NCBI GenBank assembly: GCA_002686835.1
Contig: NYYP01000023.1
Location: forward strand, 1-64,000
Reading direction: 5' to 3'
Length of the DNA: 64,000 bases
Source: Opitutia bacterium
Lineage (GTDB): Bacteria > Verrucomicrobiota > Verrucomicrobiia > Opitutales > Seribacteraceae
Shown: in pieces, positions 52,905 to 61,482 of the stretch
Position numbering within the stretch: the stretch's first letter is position 1
Layout: each line of letters starts with the position of its first letter
The notes under the pieces: model-generated
Database searches by the model: none
Told to the model about the DNA's origin: nothing
The model's input: only the letters and a program-made list of their open reading frames with translations
Translations under genes and position numbers: made by a program

Positions 52905-54413
52905 ATGGGAGCAGTTTCCTCCCCATATTTGGAAGTCAAAGAACTTCGAAAAAGCTTTCCTGGGGTCTTGGCGCTCAAAGGGGTTTCTTTATCCTTGGCT
53001 GAGGGTGAAGTACTTGCTCTCATTGGGGAAAATGGGGCAGGAAAAAGTACTTTGATGAAAATTCTTGCAGGGGTACAGCCTGCAGACGAAGGAGACTTTC
53101 AGGTCAAAGGAGAAGCGGTATCTTTTCGCTCGGTTAATGATGCAATGGATAAGGGAATTGCCCTGATTCACCAGGAACTGAATCTTTGTGGTAACCTCGA
53201 TCTTGCATCTAACGTATTTCTTGGAAGGGAACCAACCAGGGGTGGATTAATTGACGAACCCACCATGCGCAGGGAGGCAAGAAAGTATTTGGATTTGGTT
53301 GGGCTTGATTTGCCTGTGGAAACCATTGCCGGTTCTCTCCCGATTGGTAAACAACAACTTGTTGAAATTGCCAAAGCCTTGTCCTCAAATGCCCGTGTAT
53401 TAATAATGGATGAACCCACAAGTAGTTTGTCTCAAAAAGAAACCGAGACTTTATTTGGTGTGGTTAAAGACCTCCGCGAAAAAGGTATTAGTGTCATTTA
53501 TATTTCCCATCGTCTTGGAGAAGTAATTGAACTAGCAGACCGCGTAACTGTTTTTCGGGACGGTGAAAATGCCGGAGATCTCGCAGGTGATGAGATAAAT
53601 CACAACAATATGGTCAAGTTAATGGTGGGGCGTGATCTAAGTGAGTTTTATGACCGCAAGGTTCACGAATCAGGTTCTATTGTATTGAATGTTGATCAAG
53701 TTTGCACTCCTGCTTTTCCTGCATCTTCCCTCTCCCTGGAAGTAAAATCTGGCGAAATTGTGGGAATTGCCGGACTGGTTGGTGCGGGACGAACTGAACT
53801 GTTGCAGACGATCTTTGGAGTCACTCCCGCCCTTGCTGGCACCATAGAAATTTGCGGAGAATTGCTTGCATTAGATAATCCCAGAACAGCGATCAAAGCT
53901 GGAATTGCCCTTGCTCCGGAGGATCGTAAGCAACATGGCCTGGTCTTACCGATGTCAGTCCGGGAAAACACCAGTTTGCCCAGCCTCAAGAGAGACGCTA
54001 ACCGTGGATGGTTGAATGATGCAGCCGAAGCAAAAGTTACCAATACAGCGGTTAAGTCTATGAAGATTAAAACTCCCACTAATGAACAAATTGCCCGTTT
54101 TCTGTCTGGGGGAAATCAGCAAAAAATCGTCTTAGGTAAATGGTTGGCAATGAAACCAAAACTGCTGATGTTAGACGAACCAACCCGGGGAATTGACATT
54201 GGGGCAAAAAGGGAAATTTACAAACTTATGGAAAAGTTGGCGGGTGAGGGAATGGCTATCTTGTTTGTTTCCAGCGAGATGGAAGAGATCTTGGGAATGG
54301 CAGACCGTGCCTATGTGATGCACGAAGGGACTATTGCCGGCGAACTGGACAGGGATCAGTTAAGTGAAGAATCAATCATGCATTTAGCTACCGGAAACTT
54401 GGTAGCTGCATAA
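52905..54413 (+). CDS. sugar ABC transporter ATP-binding protein (RbsA/XylG type)
   Basis: This 502-residue protein carries two fused nucleotide-binding domains, as in RbsA and XylG. The first has GENGAGKSTLMKILAGVQPAD, VLIMDEPTSSLSQKE and IYISHRLGEVIELADRVTVFRDG. The second has the degenerate Walker A GLVGAGRTELLQTIFG, the signature LSGGNQQKIVLGKWL and LMLDEPTRGIDIGAK. It starts 3 bp after the binding-protein stop and powers sugar import with the permease that follows. Confidence 0.96.
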   Translation: MGAVSSPYLEVKELRKSFPGVLALKGVSLSLAEGEVLALIGENGAGKSTLMKILAGVQPADEGDFQVKGEAVSFRSVNDAMDKGIALIHQELNLCGNLDLASNVFLGREPTRGGLIDEPTMRREARKYLDLVGLDLPVETIAGSLPIGKQQLVEIAKALSSNARVLIMDEPTSSLSQKETETLFGVVKDLREKGISVIYISHRLGEVIELADRVTVFRDGENAGDLAGDEINHNNMVKLMVGRDLSEFYDRKVHESGSIVLNVDQVCTPAFPASSLSLEVKSGEIVGIAGLVGAGRTELLQTIFGVTPALAGTIEICGELLALDNPRTAIKAGIALAPEDRKQHGLVLPMSVRENTSLPSLKRDANRGWLNDAAEAKVTNTAVKSMKIKTPTNEQIARFLSGGNQQKIVLGKWLAMKPKLLMLDEPTRGIDIGAKREIYKLMEKLAGEGMAILFVSSEMEEILGMADRAYVMHEGTIAGELDRDQLSEESIMHLATGNLVAA

Positions 54414-54428
54414 AGCAACCAGTCTATT

Positions 54429-55433
54429 ATGAAGAAGAATATATTAGGTATTTTTATCCTCTTGGTGGCGATATTTGTGATTACCGCAATGATCAATCCA
54501 AAGTTTTTGAACGCGTACAACATGCAAAACCTCATCAAGTGGTCCAGCTTATATGCGGTAATGAGCCTGGGGGTTGCATTTGTTATCATTACCGGAGGAA
54601 TTGATCTTTCAATTGGATCGGTGGTTGGATTAGTCGCGGTTGTGCTATCGATCTGTTTAAAGCTTGAGGGAATGGATCCGTGGAGTGCAATTGGCATAAC
54701 TCTTGCCCTTTCTCTTCTGATTGGATTTCTACATGGCGTTTTGATTACAAAAGCAAAGGTTCAGCCCTTTGTGGTCACCCTGTGTGGATTGCTGGTTTAT
54801 CGAAGTATGGGCCGATGGCTAACGGACAATCAATCGATTGGACCGATACCACTTGAGGGGGATGCGGGATATGCCAATCTTGAGCAAATTCAGGGTCTTG
54901 ACTTCGTTTTTAGTGGGAAGATTGCGATCGGTTCATTCAATTTACCTACCCCTGCCATATTCCTTTTTGTACTCTGTATAGCCGCAGCCATATTTTTAAG
55001 GCGCACAATTTGGGGCCGCTATTTGTTCGCCTTGGGAAATAATGAGGAGGGCACACGTTACAGTGGGATTGATACAGACCGTATGAAAATCCTAGCCTAT
55101 GTTCTTTGCTCTTTCTTTGCCGGAATTGCCGGGATTCTCTTTGCCTTTGAGCTCGACTCTGTGCAACCGGCACAGACCGGAGAGTTTTACGAACTTTATG
55201 CAATTGCCGCCGCTGTCTTGGGCGGTTGCAGTTTGCGGGGAGGAGAGGGTACGGTTCTTGGTGTGGTTATCGCTGCAGCAGTTATCCGGTTGATTTATAA
55301 CTCAATCAATATGGTAGGCATATCGACTCACTTGGAATTTGGTATTTTGGGCCTGGTGATTCTTCTGGGGGTCATTGGGGATGAATTCCTCAAGAAGACT
55401 GTTGCCCGAAAACAGGCAGCACAAAAGGCTTAA
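54429..55433 (+). CDS. sugar ABC transporter permease (RbsC type)
   Basis: This 334-residue membrane protein matches the RbsC/XylH permease family, with eight to ten hydrophobic helices. Signatures are GVAFVIITGGIDLSIGSVVGL, YLFALGNNEEGTRYSGIDTDRMKILAYVLCSFFAGIAGILFA and AAVLGGCSLRGGEGTVLGVVIAA. It ends 4 bp inside the convergent SelW-like gene. It is the third gene of the transporter set and lies 15 bp after the ATPase. Confidence 0.95.
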   Translation: MKKNILGIFILLVAIFVITAMINPKFLNAYNMQNLIKWSSLYAVMSLGVAFVIITGGIDLSIGSVVGLVAVVLSICLKLEGMDPWSAIGITLALSLLIGFLHGVLITKAKVQPFVVTLCGLLVYRSMGRWLTDNQSIGPIPLEGDAGYANLEQIQGLDFVFSGKIAIGSFNLPTPAIFLFVLCIAAAIFLRRTIWGRYLFALGNNEEGTRYSGIDTDRMKILAYVLCSFFAGIAGILFAFELDSVQPAQTGEFYELYAIAAAVLGGCSLRGGEGTVLGVVIAAAVIRLIYNSINMVGISTHLEFGILGLVILLGVIGDEFLKKTVARKQAAQKA

Positions 55434-55726
55434 TCTGATCTGTCTACATGTCCGAGATCTCTCTGCGGGCATATTTTATCTCTTATTCTTTTCTTTAATT
55501 CCTTTACCTGGGGAAAGCCCTTTTCTTTTTTTCTGCACCAAATCAGATCATCCCCGATCCTAACCTGAAACAACCCGGGTTGTTCCTTTGCTGGTTGTAA
55601 TACAACGGATTCGAGTTCGTTGGTAAAAGAAGATAATATTTCCTGAGCAAACCAGCCTGCCCGCAACATCCATCCACAGGCCGGGCAATATGAAATTTGA
55701 ACCGATGAAAGTCCACCCTCCTTCAT
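55430..55726 (-). CDS. SelT/SelW/SelH family (Rdx) protein, Cys form
   Basis: This 98-residue thioredoxin-like protein has the N-terminal redox motif VQISYCPACGWMLRAGWFAQEILSSF and LQPAKEQPGLFQVRIGDDLIWCRKKEKGFPQVKELKKRIRD. It is the cysteine-containing (not selenocysteine) Rdx form. The reaction is unknown; a redox role is inferred from CxxC. Its last four bases overlap the permease stop region on the other strand. Confidence 0.85.
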   Translation of the reverse strand: MKEGGLSSVQISYCPACGWMLRAGWFAQEILSSFTNELESVVLQPAKEQPGLFQVRIGDDLIWCRKKEKGFPQVKELKKRIRDKICPQRDLGHVDRSD

Positions 55727-55850
55727 GACCTTACTTTATTCATTCTTTGATTGGTATTTCATAAAAGTATATTAGGGCAAGAATGGATTGATGATTTCCT
55801 TGTAGTCATTCAAGTTGCCAAGCCATCCATCGTACTTTTGAAATGGTTTT

Positions 55851-57362
55851 ATGAATTTTATTGGAATCGATGTTGGCACCTCTTCAATCAAGGCGTTATT
55901 GGTTGGCCCGAATGGCAATGTTCTTGCCACTAGCAATCCGGAATATCCCTTTCAAACTCCTGCTCCACTCTGTGCTGAGACCGACCCAGATGTTTGGTGG
56001 GATGCAACCTGTAGAGCTTTACGGGAATTACTACAGTCCGTTGACTCAGGATCAATATCCGGAATTGGTTTAACAGGGCAGATGCACGGTCTTGTCCTGC
56101 TTGATGAAAAGGGTTTACCCCTTCGCCCCTGTATCATGTGGAACGATCAACGTTCTTTTCAGGAATGTGAAGAAATGACTGAAAAGATAGGGGCCGCGGA
56201 GGTTTTACGAATCACAGGTAACCCCATTCTTGCGGGATTTACTGCCCCAAAATTGCGGTGGGTGGAAAAAAATGAGCCTGAAATTTTTGCAAGAATATCA
56301 AAGGTATTATTGCCCAAGGATTTTATCCGTTATCGATTGACCGGAGAGTTTTATTCCGAAATGTCAGACGCATCCGGTACCTCAATGCTTAATGTTGGTG
56401 AGAGGAAGTGGTCAGAGGAAATCCTCGCAGCGATGGGATGGCCAAAGGCATGGTTGCCAGAACTTACCGAATCTACGGTGGCGTCTGCAAAGGTTTCACC
56501 GGATGCAAGCGAGCTAACCGGCTTAGCAGTAGACACCCCGGTGATTGCTGGAGGAGGAGATCAGGCAGCTCAGGCAGTAGGGTGTGGAATTGTTCATGAG
56601 GGAATGGTATCAGCAACTCTGGGGACCAGTGGGGTGGTATTTGCACAAAGTGATCAATACCGCGTAGAGCCAGAAGGCAAACTGCATGCATTTTGCCATG
56701 CCGTTCCTGGAAAGTGGCATCTAATGGGAGTCATGCTTTCTGCAGCCGGTTCTTTCCAGTGGTACAAGAATCAACTGGGCAAGGAGGAACAAGTAAGGGA
56801 AGAATGTGGGGAAGGGAATGCCTATGATTTATTAACTCAATCAGCGACCACTGTTGATCCTGGCTGTGAGGGCTTAGTTTTTCTGCCCTATCTTTCCGGC
56901 GAGCGTACTCCTTATCCAGACCCTCATGCCCGGGGAGCTTTTGTCGGCATGACCTTGCGACATAGTAAAGCGCATTTAACCCGTGCGGTTTTGGAGGGAG
57001 TTAGTTATGGCCTTAAGGATTCTCTTTCTCTGATGCAGGAATTAGGGATTCGGCCATCAAAAATTATTTTGTCTGGCGGAGGCGCAAGGTCAGAACTTTG
57101 GAAACAAATGCTGGCAGATATCTTTGAAACATCCTGTTGCCTGGTAAATGCCACCGAGGGAGCAGCTTATGGTGCGGCACTTCTTGCTGCAGTTGGTTGT
57201 GGATCACTTCCTAGTGTGGAAGATGCATCCAGGGAGTGGATAAGGGAAACCGAACAGGTTGAAACGGGGCCTAATTTTTCAGAATATAAGAAAAATTATG
57301 GTATCTATCAGGATTTATATCCTGCACTGAAAAAAACATTTTATAATCTTTCCGAGGAATGA
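55851..57362 (+). CDS. xylB: xylulokinase-type FGGY carbohydrate kinase
   Basis: This 503-residue FGGY kinase phosphorylates D-xylulose or a related ketose. The ATPase fold starts FIGIDVGTSSIKALLVG. GLTGQMHGLVLLDEKGLPLRPCIMWNDQRS matches XylB closely. ATLGTSGVVFA, LPYLSGERTPYPDPHARGAFVG and LSGGGARSELWKQMLADIF follow. With the ABC importer, SDR and lactonase upstream it forms a pentose or polyol module. The methyltransferase gene starts on its stop codon (ATGA). Confidence 0.9.
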   Translation: MNFIGIDVGTSSIKALLVGPNGNVLATSNPEYPFQTPAPLCAETDPDVWWDATCRALRELLQSVDSGSISGIGLTGQMHGLVLLDEKGLPLRPCIMWNDQRSFQECEEMTEKIGAAEVLRITGNPILAGFTAPKLRWVEKNEPEIFARISKVLLPKDFIRYRLTGEFYSEMSDASGTSMLNVGERKWSEEILAAMGWPKAWLPELTESTVASAKVSPDASELTGLAVDTPVIAGGGDQAAQAVGCGIVHEGMVSATLGTSGVVFAQSDQYRVEPEGKLHAFCHAVPGKWHLMGVMLSAAGSFQWYKNQLGKEEQVREECGEGNAYDLLTQSATTVDPGCEGLVFLPYLSGERTPYPDPHARGAFVGMTLRHSKAHLTRAVLEGVSYGLKDSLSLMQELGIRPSKIILSGGGARSELWKQMLADIFETSCCLVNATEGAAYGAALLAAVGCGSLPSVEDASREWIRETEQVETGPNFSEYKKNYGIYQDLYPALKKTFYNLSEE

Positions 57363-58117
57363 CTGCAGGTATGGCAAACGAGGGAGCGAGCCAGGTATAT
57401 GAATCGGATCGCTCTTTGGGAGAATACCTGCTTTTTCACTATGGCTCCGATGATGAGCAATTTCCTTGGCAGGAAGGTCCGGGAGAAGCCCTGGGTTTTC
57501 CCAGGCGAAGTGTGGAAGAACTAATTGATTGGGAATCTTCGGTTGGAAGTGCGTTGGATCTTGGGTGTGCGGTTGGGAAAAGTAGTTTTGTACTTTCTGA
57601 GATTGCTCAAGAAGTGGTTGGTATTGACTTTTCAAAATCTTTCATAGGTGCGGCACAATCCATTCTGCAAAACGGAAAATTATGCTACCAATATCATGAA
57701 GAGGGCACCCGCTGGAAAGAAGGTGTGGTTACCATTGAACATATACCCCAAAACCTGACCTTTGAGGTTGGGGATGCCTGTAATTTGCGGGAGGACATGA
57801 AACCTTTCGATTTGTTGCATGCAGCCAACCTGCTCTGTCGTTTACCAGACCCAATGAGTTTGCTTACCCGTTTGCCTGATCTGGTTGTTCCAGGAGGGCA
57901 GTTAATCCTTACCACTCCCTTTACCTGGCTCGAGGAGTTTACTCCCCGGGAGAAATGGCTCAATGGGGAAGAATCAGGACGTGGCTTAATCAAGGTGCTC
58001 AATCAATCATTTGATTTGGAACTGGAAAAAAATCTTCCCTTTCTTATCCGAGAACATCGTAGAAAGTTCCAATACACAGTTGCCCTGGGTATGCGATGGA
58101 GAAGGAGGAAGTCTTGA
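57359..58117 (+). CDS. stand-alone OvoA-type methyltransferase (4-mercaptohistidine N1-methyltransferase-like)
   Basis: This 252-residue SAM methyltransferase matches the C-terminal domain of OvoA, which methylates 4-mercaptohistidine in ovothiol synthesis. Diagnostic stretches are YESDRSLGEYLLFHYG, EALGFPRRSVEELIDW, the SAM loop ALDLGCAVGKSSFVLSE, VVGIDFSKSFIGAAQ, LLHAANLLCRLPDP and PFTWLEEFTPREKWL. OvoA usually has an N-terminal sulfoxide synthase, which is absent here and elsewhere in the window. It overlaps the xylB stop by ATGA and the next start codon by TGATG. Ovothiol activity is an inference; a related small-molecule substrate is possible. Confidence 0.78.
   Translation: MTAGMANEGASQVYESDRSLGEYLLFHYGSDDEQFPWQEGPGEALGFPRRSVEELIDWESSVGSALDLGCAVGKSSFVLSEIAQEVVGIDFSKSFIGAAQSILQNGKLCYQYHEEGTRWKEGVVTIEHIPQNLTFEVGDACNLREDMKPFDLLHAANLLCRLPDPMSLLTRLPDLVVPGGQLILTTPFTWLEEFTPREKWLNGEESGRGLIKVLNQSFDLELEKNLPFLIREHRRKFQYTVALGMRWRRRKS
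58102..58109 (+). promoter_or_regulatory. strong Shine-Dalgarno site fixing the start of the 97-aa protein
   Basis: AAGGAGGA lies 7 bp before the ATG at 58117 and inside the end of the methyltransferase gene. It is one of few strong ribosome-binding sites in the window and supports ATG 58117 over the ORF-track ATG at 58096. Confidence 0.7.
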
Positions 58118-58410
58118 TGAAAGCTGCCGAATTTCTACATTCGATCGAATCAGATCCCCAGCCAGATTCTACCCTATGTGTTGAGTTGCAGGCTTTGTGG
58201 TGGGTCAAGAAAGGAGACTGGGAAAGAGCCCATGATCTTGCTCAGGATGCCGGAAGTATGGAGGGCGACTGGATTCATGCCTATCTTCATCGTGTGGAGG
58301 GCGATCTGGGAAATGCTTCCTACTGGTACTCTCGTGCTGGGAAGCCTGTCTGCAGACAAGAGTTATCCACAGAATGGCAAAATATAATGGTTGAAGTACT
58401 CGATAAATGA
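58117..58410 (+). CDS. small conserved hypothetical protein, 97 aa
   Basis: This is a short helical protein whose core, LQALWWVKKGDWERAHDLAQDAGSMEGDWIHAYLHRVEGDLGNASYWYSRAGKPVCRQEL, is a conserved signature I have seen in uncharacterised bacterial proteins. It resembles a single TPR-like helix pair. I start it at ATG 58117, not 58096, because AGGAGG sits correctly before it. Its ATG overlaps the methyltransferase stop (TGATG) and its stop overlaps the rodA start (ATGA), so it is translationally linked to both. No function is known to me. Confidence 0.75.
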   Translation: MKAAEFLHSIESDPQPDSTLCVELQALWWVKKGDWERAHDLAQDAGSMEGDWIHAYLHRVEGDLGNASYWYSRAGKPVCRQELSTEWQNIMVEVLDK

Positions 58411-59627
58411 GTGAACATTCTGCCTCTTTAGATAAAGATTTTCTTATTCGAAAAGAAAATACCTGGGATTGGGTCACTCCCATTTGCCTGCTTGTTTTGA
58501 GTATAATGAGTGTGGTGTTTATTCATTCAGCCCAGGCATATGGGGGGGGCAATTATTGGAAAATGCAGATTGTATGGTGTGTTATTGGATTTTCTCTCTA
58601 CGGGGCGGTATCGGTTATCAATTACCAGCTATGGATGAGATATGCTCATATCTTTTATTTTTTGGTACTCATTGGGTTACTACTGGTTTTTGCAGGTCCC
58701 ACGATTTATGGTGCCAGAAGATGGATTGATTTTGGGTTATTTAAAGTGCAGCCATCTGAGGTTGCAAAATGGTCTACCATGATATTTGGAGCCAGTTTAC
58801 TGGCTCGTTCAAAGGTTGGGGATATGCAGGATTCCCTCAAAGGAATACTAAAAGTGGCTGCCTGTTTTGGCTTGCCAATGTTCTTGATTTTTTTACAGCC
58901 GGATTTAGGCTCTACTATGGTTTTCCCACCTATTGCATTTTCACTTTTATACGTCGCCCGCATGCCAACTAAATTTTTTGTTTCTACGTTTGTCGTATTC
59001 GTAGTTTTGCTTGGTTTGTTGAGCTTCGATTTATTTCATTACTATCAATATAAACTAGAGAATCCAAAACCCTCGGATGCCGTGGTGGCATACGAGGAAA
59101 CCTCATTACTTCCTCTCAAGGATTATCAACGCAAACGCATTCTTACCTTTGTTGCGCCCGAAGTAGAAGACCCACACGGTGTGGGCTCCAACTGGAATCG
59201 CATCCAAGCTCTTATCGCAGTAGCCACTGGTGGTTTATCCGGTAAAGGGTTGGGGGAAGGGATGCAAGCAAAGCTCGGATATTTGCCGACCGCAGTTGCC
59301 CACAATGATTTTATTTTTGCAGTGATTGCGGAAGAATCAGGACTACTTGGTGGTGGTTTGGCGATTGGCATGCTCTGTCTCGTAGTATTTGGTTGCCTAA
59401 GGGTAGCTACAATGGCTGCGGATCGGTTCGGTGCCATGCTTGCTGTTGGAGTTTCCGTCCTTTTGATGACTCATGTATTCATCAATATCGGAATGACCAT
59501 TGGCATTACACCAATCACAGGGCTACCCTTACCATTTTTAAGTTATGGTGGGTCCTTCATGGTGGTGTGCTTCTTGATGCTTGGTATGGTACAGAGTGTT
59601 TTTCGTTACCGAAACACCGTGCTATGA
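58407..59627 (+). CDS. rodA: rod-shape-determining peptidoglycan polymerase RodA (SEDS family)
   Basis: This 406-residue membrane glycosyltransferase polymerises lipid II along the cell wall. About ten helices are visible. SEDS features include GARRWIDFGLFKVQPSEVAKWSTMIFGASLLAR, FLQPDLGSTMVFPPI, the large extracellular loop with RIQALIAVATGGLSGKGLGEGMQAKLGYLPTAVAHNDFIFAVIAEESG, and GITPITGLPLPFLSYGGSFM. It overlaps the 97-residue gene by ATGA. The RNase E/G-family gene follows, an arrangement often seen near mre/rod genes. Confidence 0.94.
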   Translation: MSEHSASLDKDFLIRKENTWDWVTPICLLVLSIMSVVFIHSAQAYGGGNYWKMQIVWCVIGFSLYGAVSVINYQLWMRYAHIFYFLVLIGLLLVFAGPTIYGARRWIDFGLFKVQPSEVAKWSTMIFGASLLARSKVGDMQDSLKGILKVAACFGLPMFLIFLQPDLGSTMVFPPIAFSLLYVARMPTKFFVSTFVVFVVLLGLLSFDLFHYYQYKLENPKPSDAVVAYEETSLLPLKDYQRKRILTFVAPEVEDPHGVGSNWNRIQALIAVATGGLSGKGLGEGMQAKLGYLPTAVAHNDFIFAVIAEESGLLGGGLAIGMLCLVVFGCLRVATMAADRFGAMLAVGVSVLLMTHVFINIGMTIGITPITGLPLPFLSYGGSFMVVCFLMLGMVQSVFRYRNTVL

Positions 59628-59690
59628 AATCATTTTTTGCAGAGATGTACTTTGATCGGTTGAGGTTTGGATTTTCCAACATCTCTAATC

Positions 59691-61466
59691 ATGGCCAGAA
59701 GAAACAGGCGTAAACTCGCATCCAAAAATAATTCAAAACACGCAGATAAAAACAATCAGGGTGATGCTTTACCCGAGAATGATTTAAGTTCTGCTCCCCA
59801 GGAAAAGCCCCCTATCTTAATTGATAAAAAGGAATTAAGGGACTCGGCACTTGAACGGGCTAAGAACCGACCTATTCGTGAGCGAATAATGGCTTTTTTC
59901 CGCAGGGAAAAAAATCAGGATTACAAGGAAATTATCATTAATACTGAAGCCCTGGAGCGCAGGGTTGCAATGATGGAGAATGGAATTCTCCAAGCCTTCG
60001 ATATCGAACGCTTAGACAAGGACCGAATGGTCGGGGCAATCTTCAAAGGCAAGGTGCAAAACCTTGAGGCTGGGCTGAAAGCGGCGTTCGTAGATATTGG
60101 TCAGGAGAAAAATGCATTTTTGCACTACTGGGACATGTTGCCCGGTGCAAATAATGACCCATCTGTTGAGATCGTTCGAGAGAACAAGAAGAAATCGAGT
60201 GGTAAAAATGAAGCAAAATCTGTCGGGGATATACCGCGAGTTTTTCCGATTGGTTCAGAAATTGTGGTTCAAATCACAAAAGCCCAGATTGGTAGTAAAG
60301 GTCCACGGACCACAACTAACCTATCTTTACCAGGTCGATTTTTGGTACTTATGCCCTATGCTGGCCAATGTGGAATCTCCCGCAAAATTGAGGATCGTGC
60401 GGAGAGAAAAAGACTGAAGCGTATAATCGGGAATCTATCCTTGCGCGAGGGTATGGGCGTGATTATACGCACGGTTGGTCAGAATAAACCCGAGCGTTTT
60501 TTCGTGAGGGATTTACATATTCTCATGCAGCAATGGGATCAAATTGAAGCCCGGATCAAAAACGAAAAAGACCCCTGTTTACTCTATGAAGAACCAGACT
60601 TGATCGGATTAACTGCTCGTGATTTTCTGACCGACGATGTCGATCGTGTACAGATTGATAATCGCAATGACTACACCCGCCTGATCGAGACTATCCAAAG
60701 AATTTCCCCAAAGTCGAAGGCGAAAGTGGCTTTATTTGAAGAGGAAATCCCGATTTTTCAAAGATTTAATGTCGAGCGACAGATTGAACAGACATTTATG
60801 AGGCGGGTGAAACTCCCTTCCGGTGGAGAAATTGTGATGGAAGAGACCGAGGCACTGGTGTCAATCGACATCAATACAGGTAGTCACAAGGGTAACCGTA
60901 AAGATGGCAAAAACTTCATTTTACAAGCCAATTTAGAAGCGGCTGTGGAAGTCGCCCGGCAAATGAGGTTACGCAATCTTGGCGGACTGGTCATTATTGA
61001 TTTTATCGACATGAAAAACCGTGGCGACCAGCGCAAGGTGTTTCAAAAGATGAAAAACGCGATGTCAGACGACAAAGCGAAGCATAATATTTTACCGATT
61101 TCAGAGCTCGGGATTATGCAAATCACTCGTCAAAGGCACGATGAGAGCAATGCGAGTGGAGTTTACGAATCCTGCCCCTATTGCAAAGGGCGTGGAATTA
61201 TTAAGTCACCCCGCTCAGTGAGTATCGAGATTCAGAGATTAGTATCCAGTGCCGTCAGACGGGTAAAAGCAGAAACTCAACAGTCTATCAAATTAAAGGT
61301 ATATTTACACCCGTCGGTGCTGCGCAGATTACGCGGGCCGGATGCATCGCTACTCACTAAGCTGGAAAAAAACTATGATTTACAAATTAGTTTTGAAGGT
61401 GCGGAGAGCTATCACATGGAAAATTATAAAGTGGTGGACGAGTCCACCCAGAAAGAAATTCGCTAA
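59691..61466 (+). CDS. rng: RNase E/G family ribonuclease
   Basis: This endoribonuclease has an N-terminal basic tail, then an S1 domain split by an insertion ([34 protein letters not shown]). The catalytic core carries [54 protein letters not shown], with the magnesium-site aspartates. The zinc-link CPYCKGRG follows. Length of ~592 residues, without the RNase E degradosome tail, suits RNase G or a short RNase E. I start it at ATG 59691 (MARRNRRK); the ORF track adds eight codons from a TTG. It follows rodA by 63 bp. Confidence 0.93.
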   Translation: MARRNRRKLASKNNSKHADKNNQGDALPENDLSSAPQEKPPILIDKKELRDSALERAKNRPIRERIMAFFRREKNQDYKEIIINTEALERRVAMMENGILQAFDIERLDKDRMVGAIFKGKVQNLEAGLKAAFVDIGQEKNAFLHYWDMLPGANNDPSVEIVRENKKKSSGKNEAKSVGDIPRVFPIGSEIVVQITKAQIGSKGPRTTTNLSLPGRFLVLMPYAGQCGISRKIEDRAERKRLKRIIGNLSLREGMGVIIRTVGQNKPERFFVRDLHILMQQWDQIEARIKNEKDPCLLYEEPDLIGLTARDFLTDDVDRVQIDNRNDYTRLIETIQRISPKSKAKVALFEEEIPIFQRFNVERQIEQTFMRRVKLPSGGEIVMEETEALVSIDINTGSHKGNRKDGKNFILQANLEAAVEVARQMRLRNLGGLVIIDFIDMKNRGDQRKVFQKMKNAMSDDKAKHNILPISELGIMQITRQRHDESNASGVYESCPYCKGRGIIKSPRSVSIEIQRLVSSAVRRVKAETQQSIKLKVYLHPSVLRRLRGPDASLLTKLEKNYDLQISFEGAESYHMENYKVVDESTQKEIR

Positions 61467-61482
61467 TCTGTAATCTTATCTC

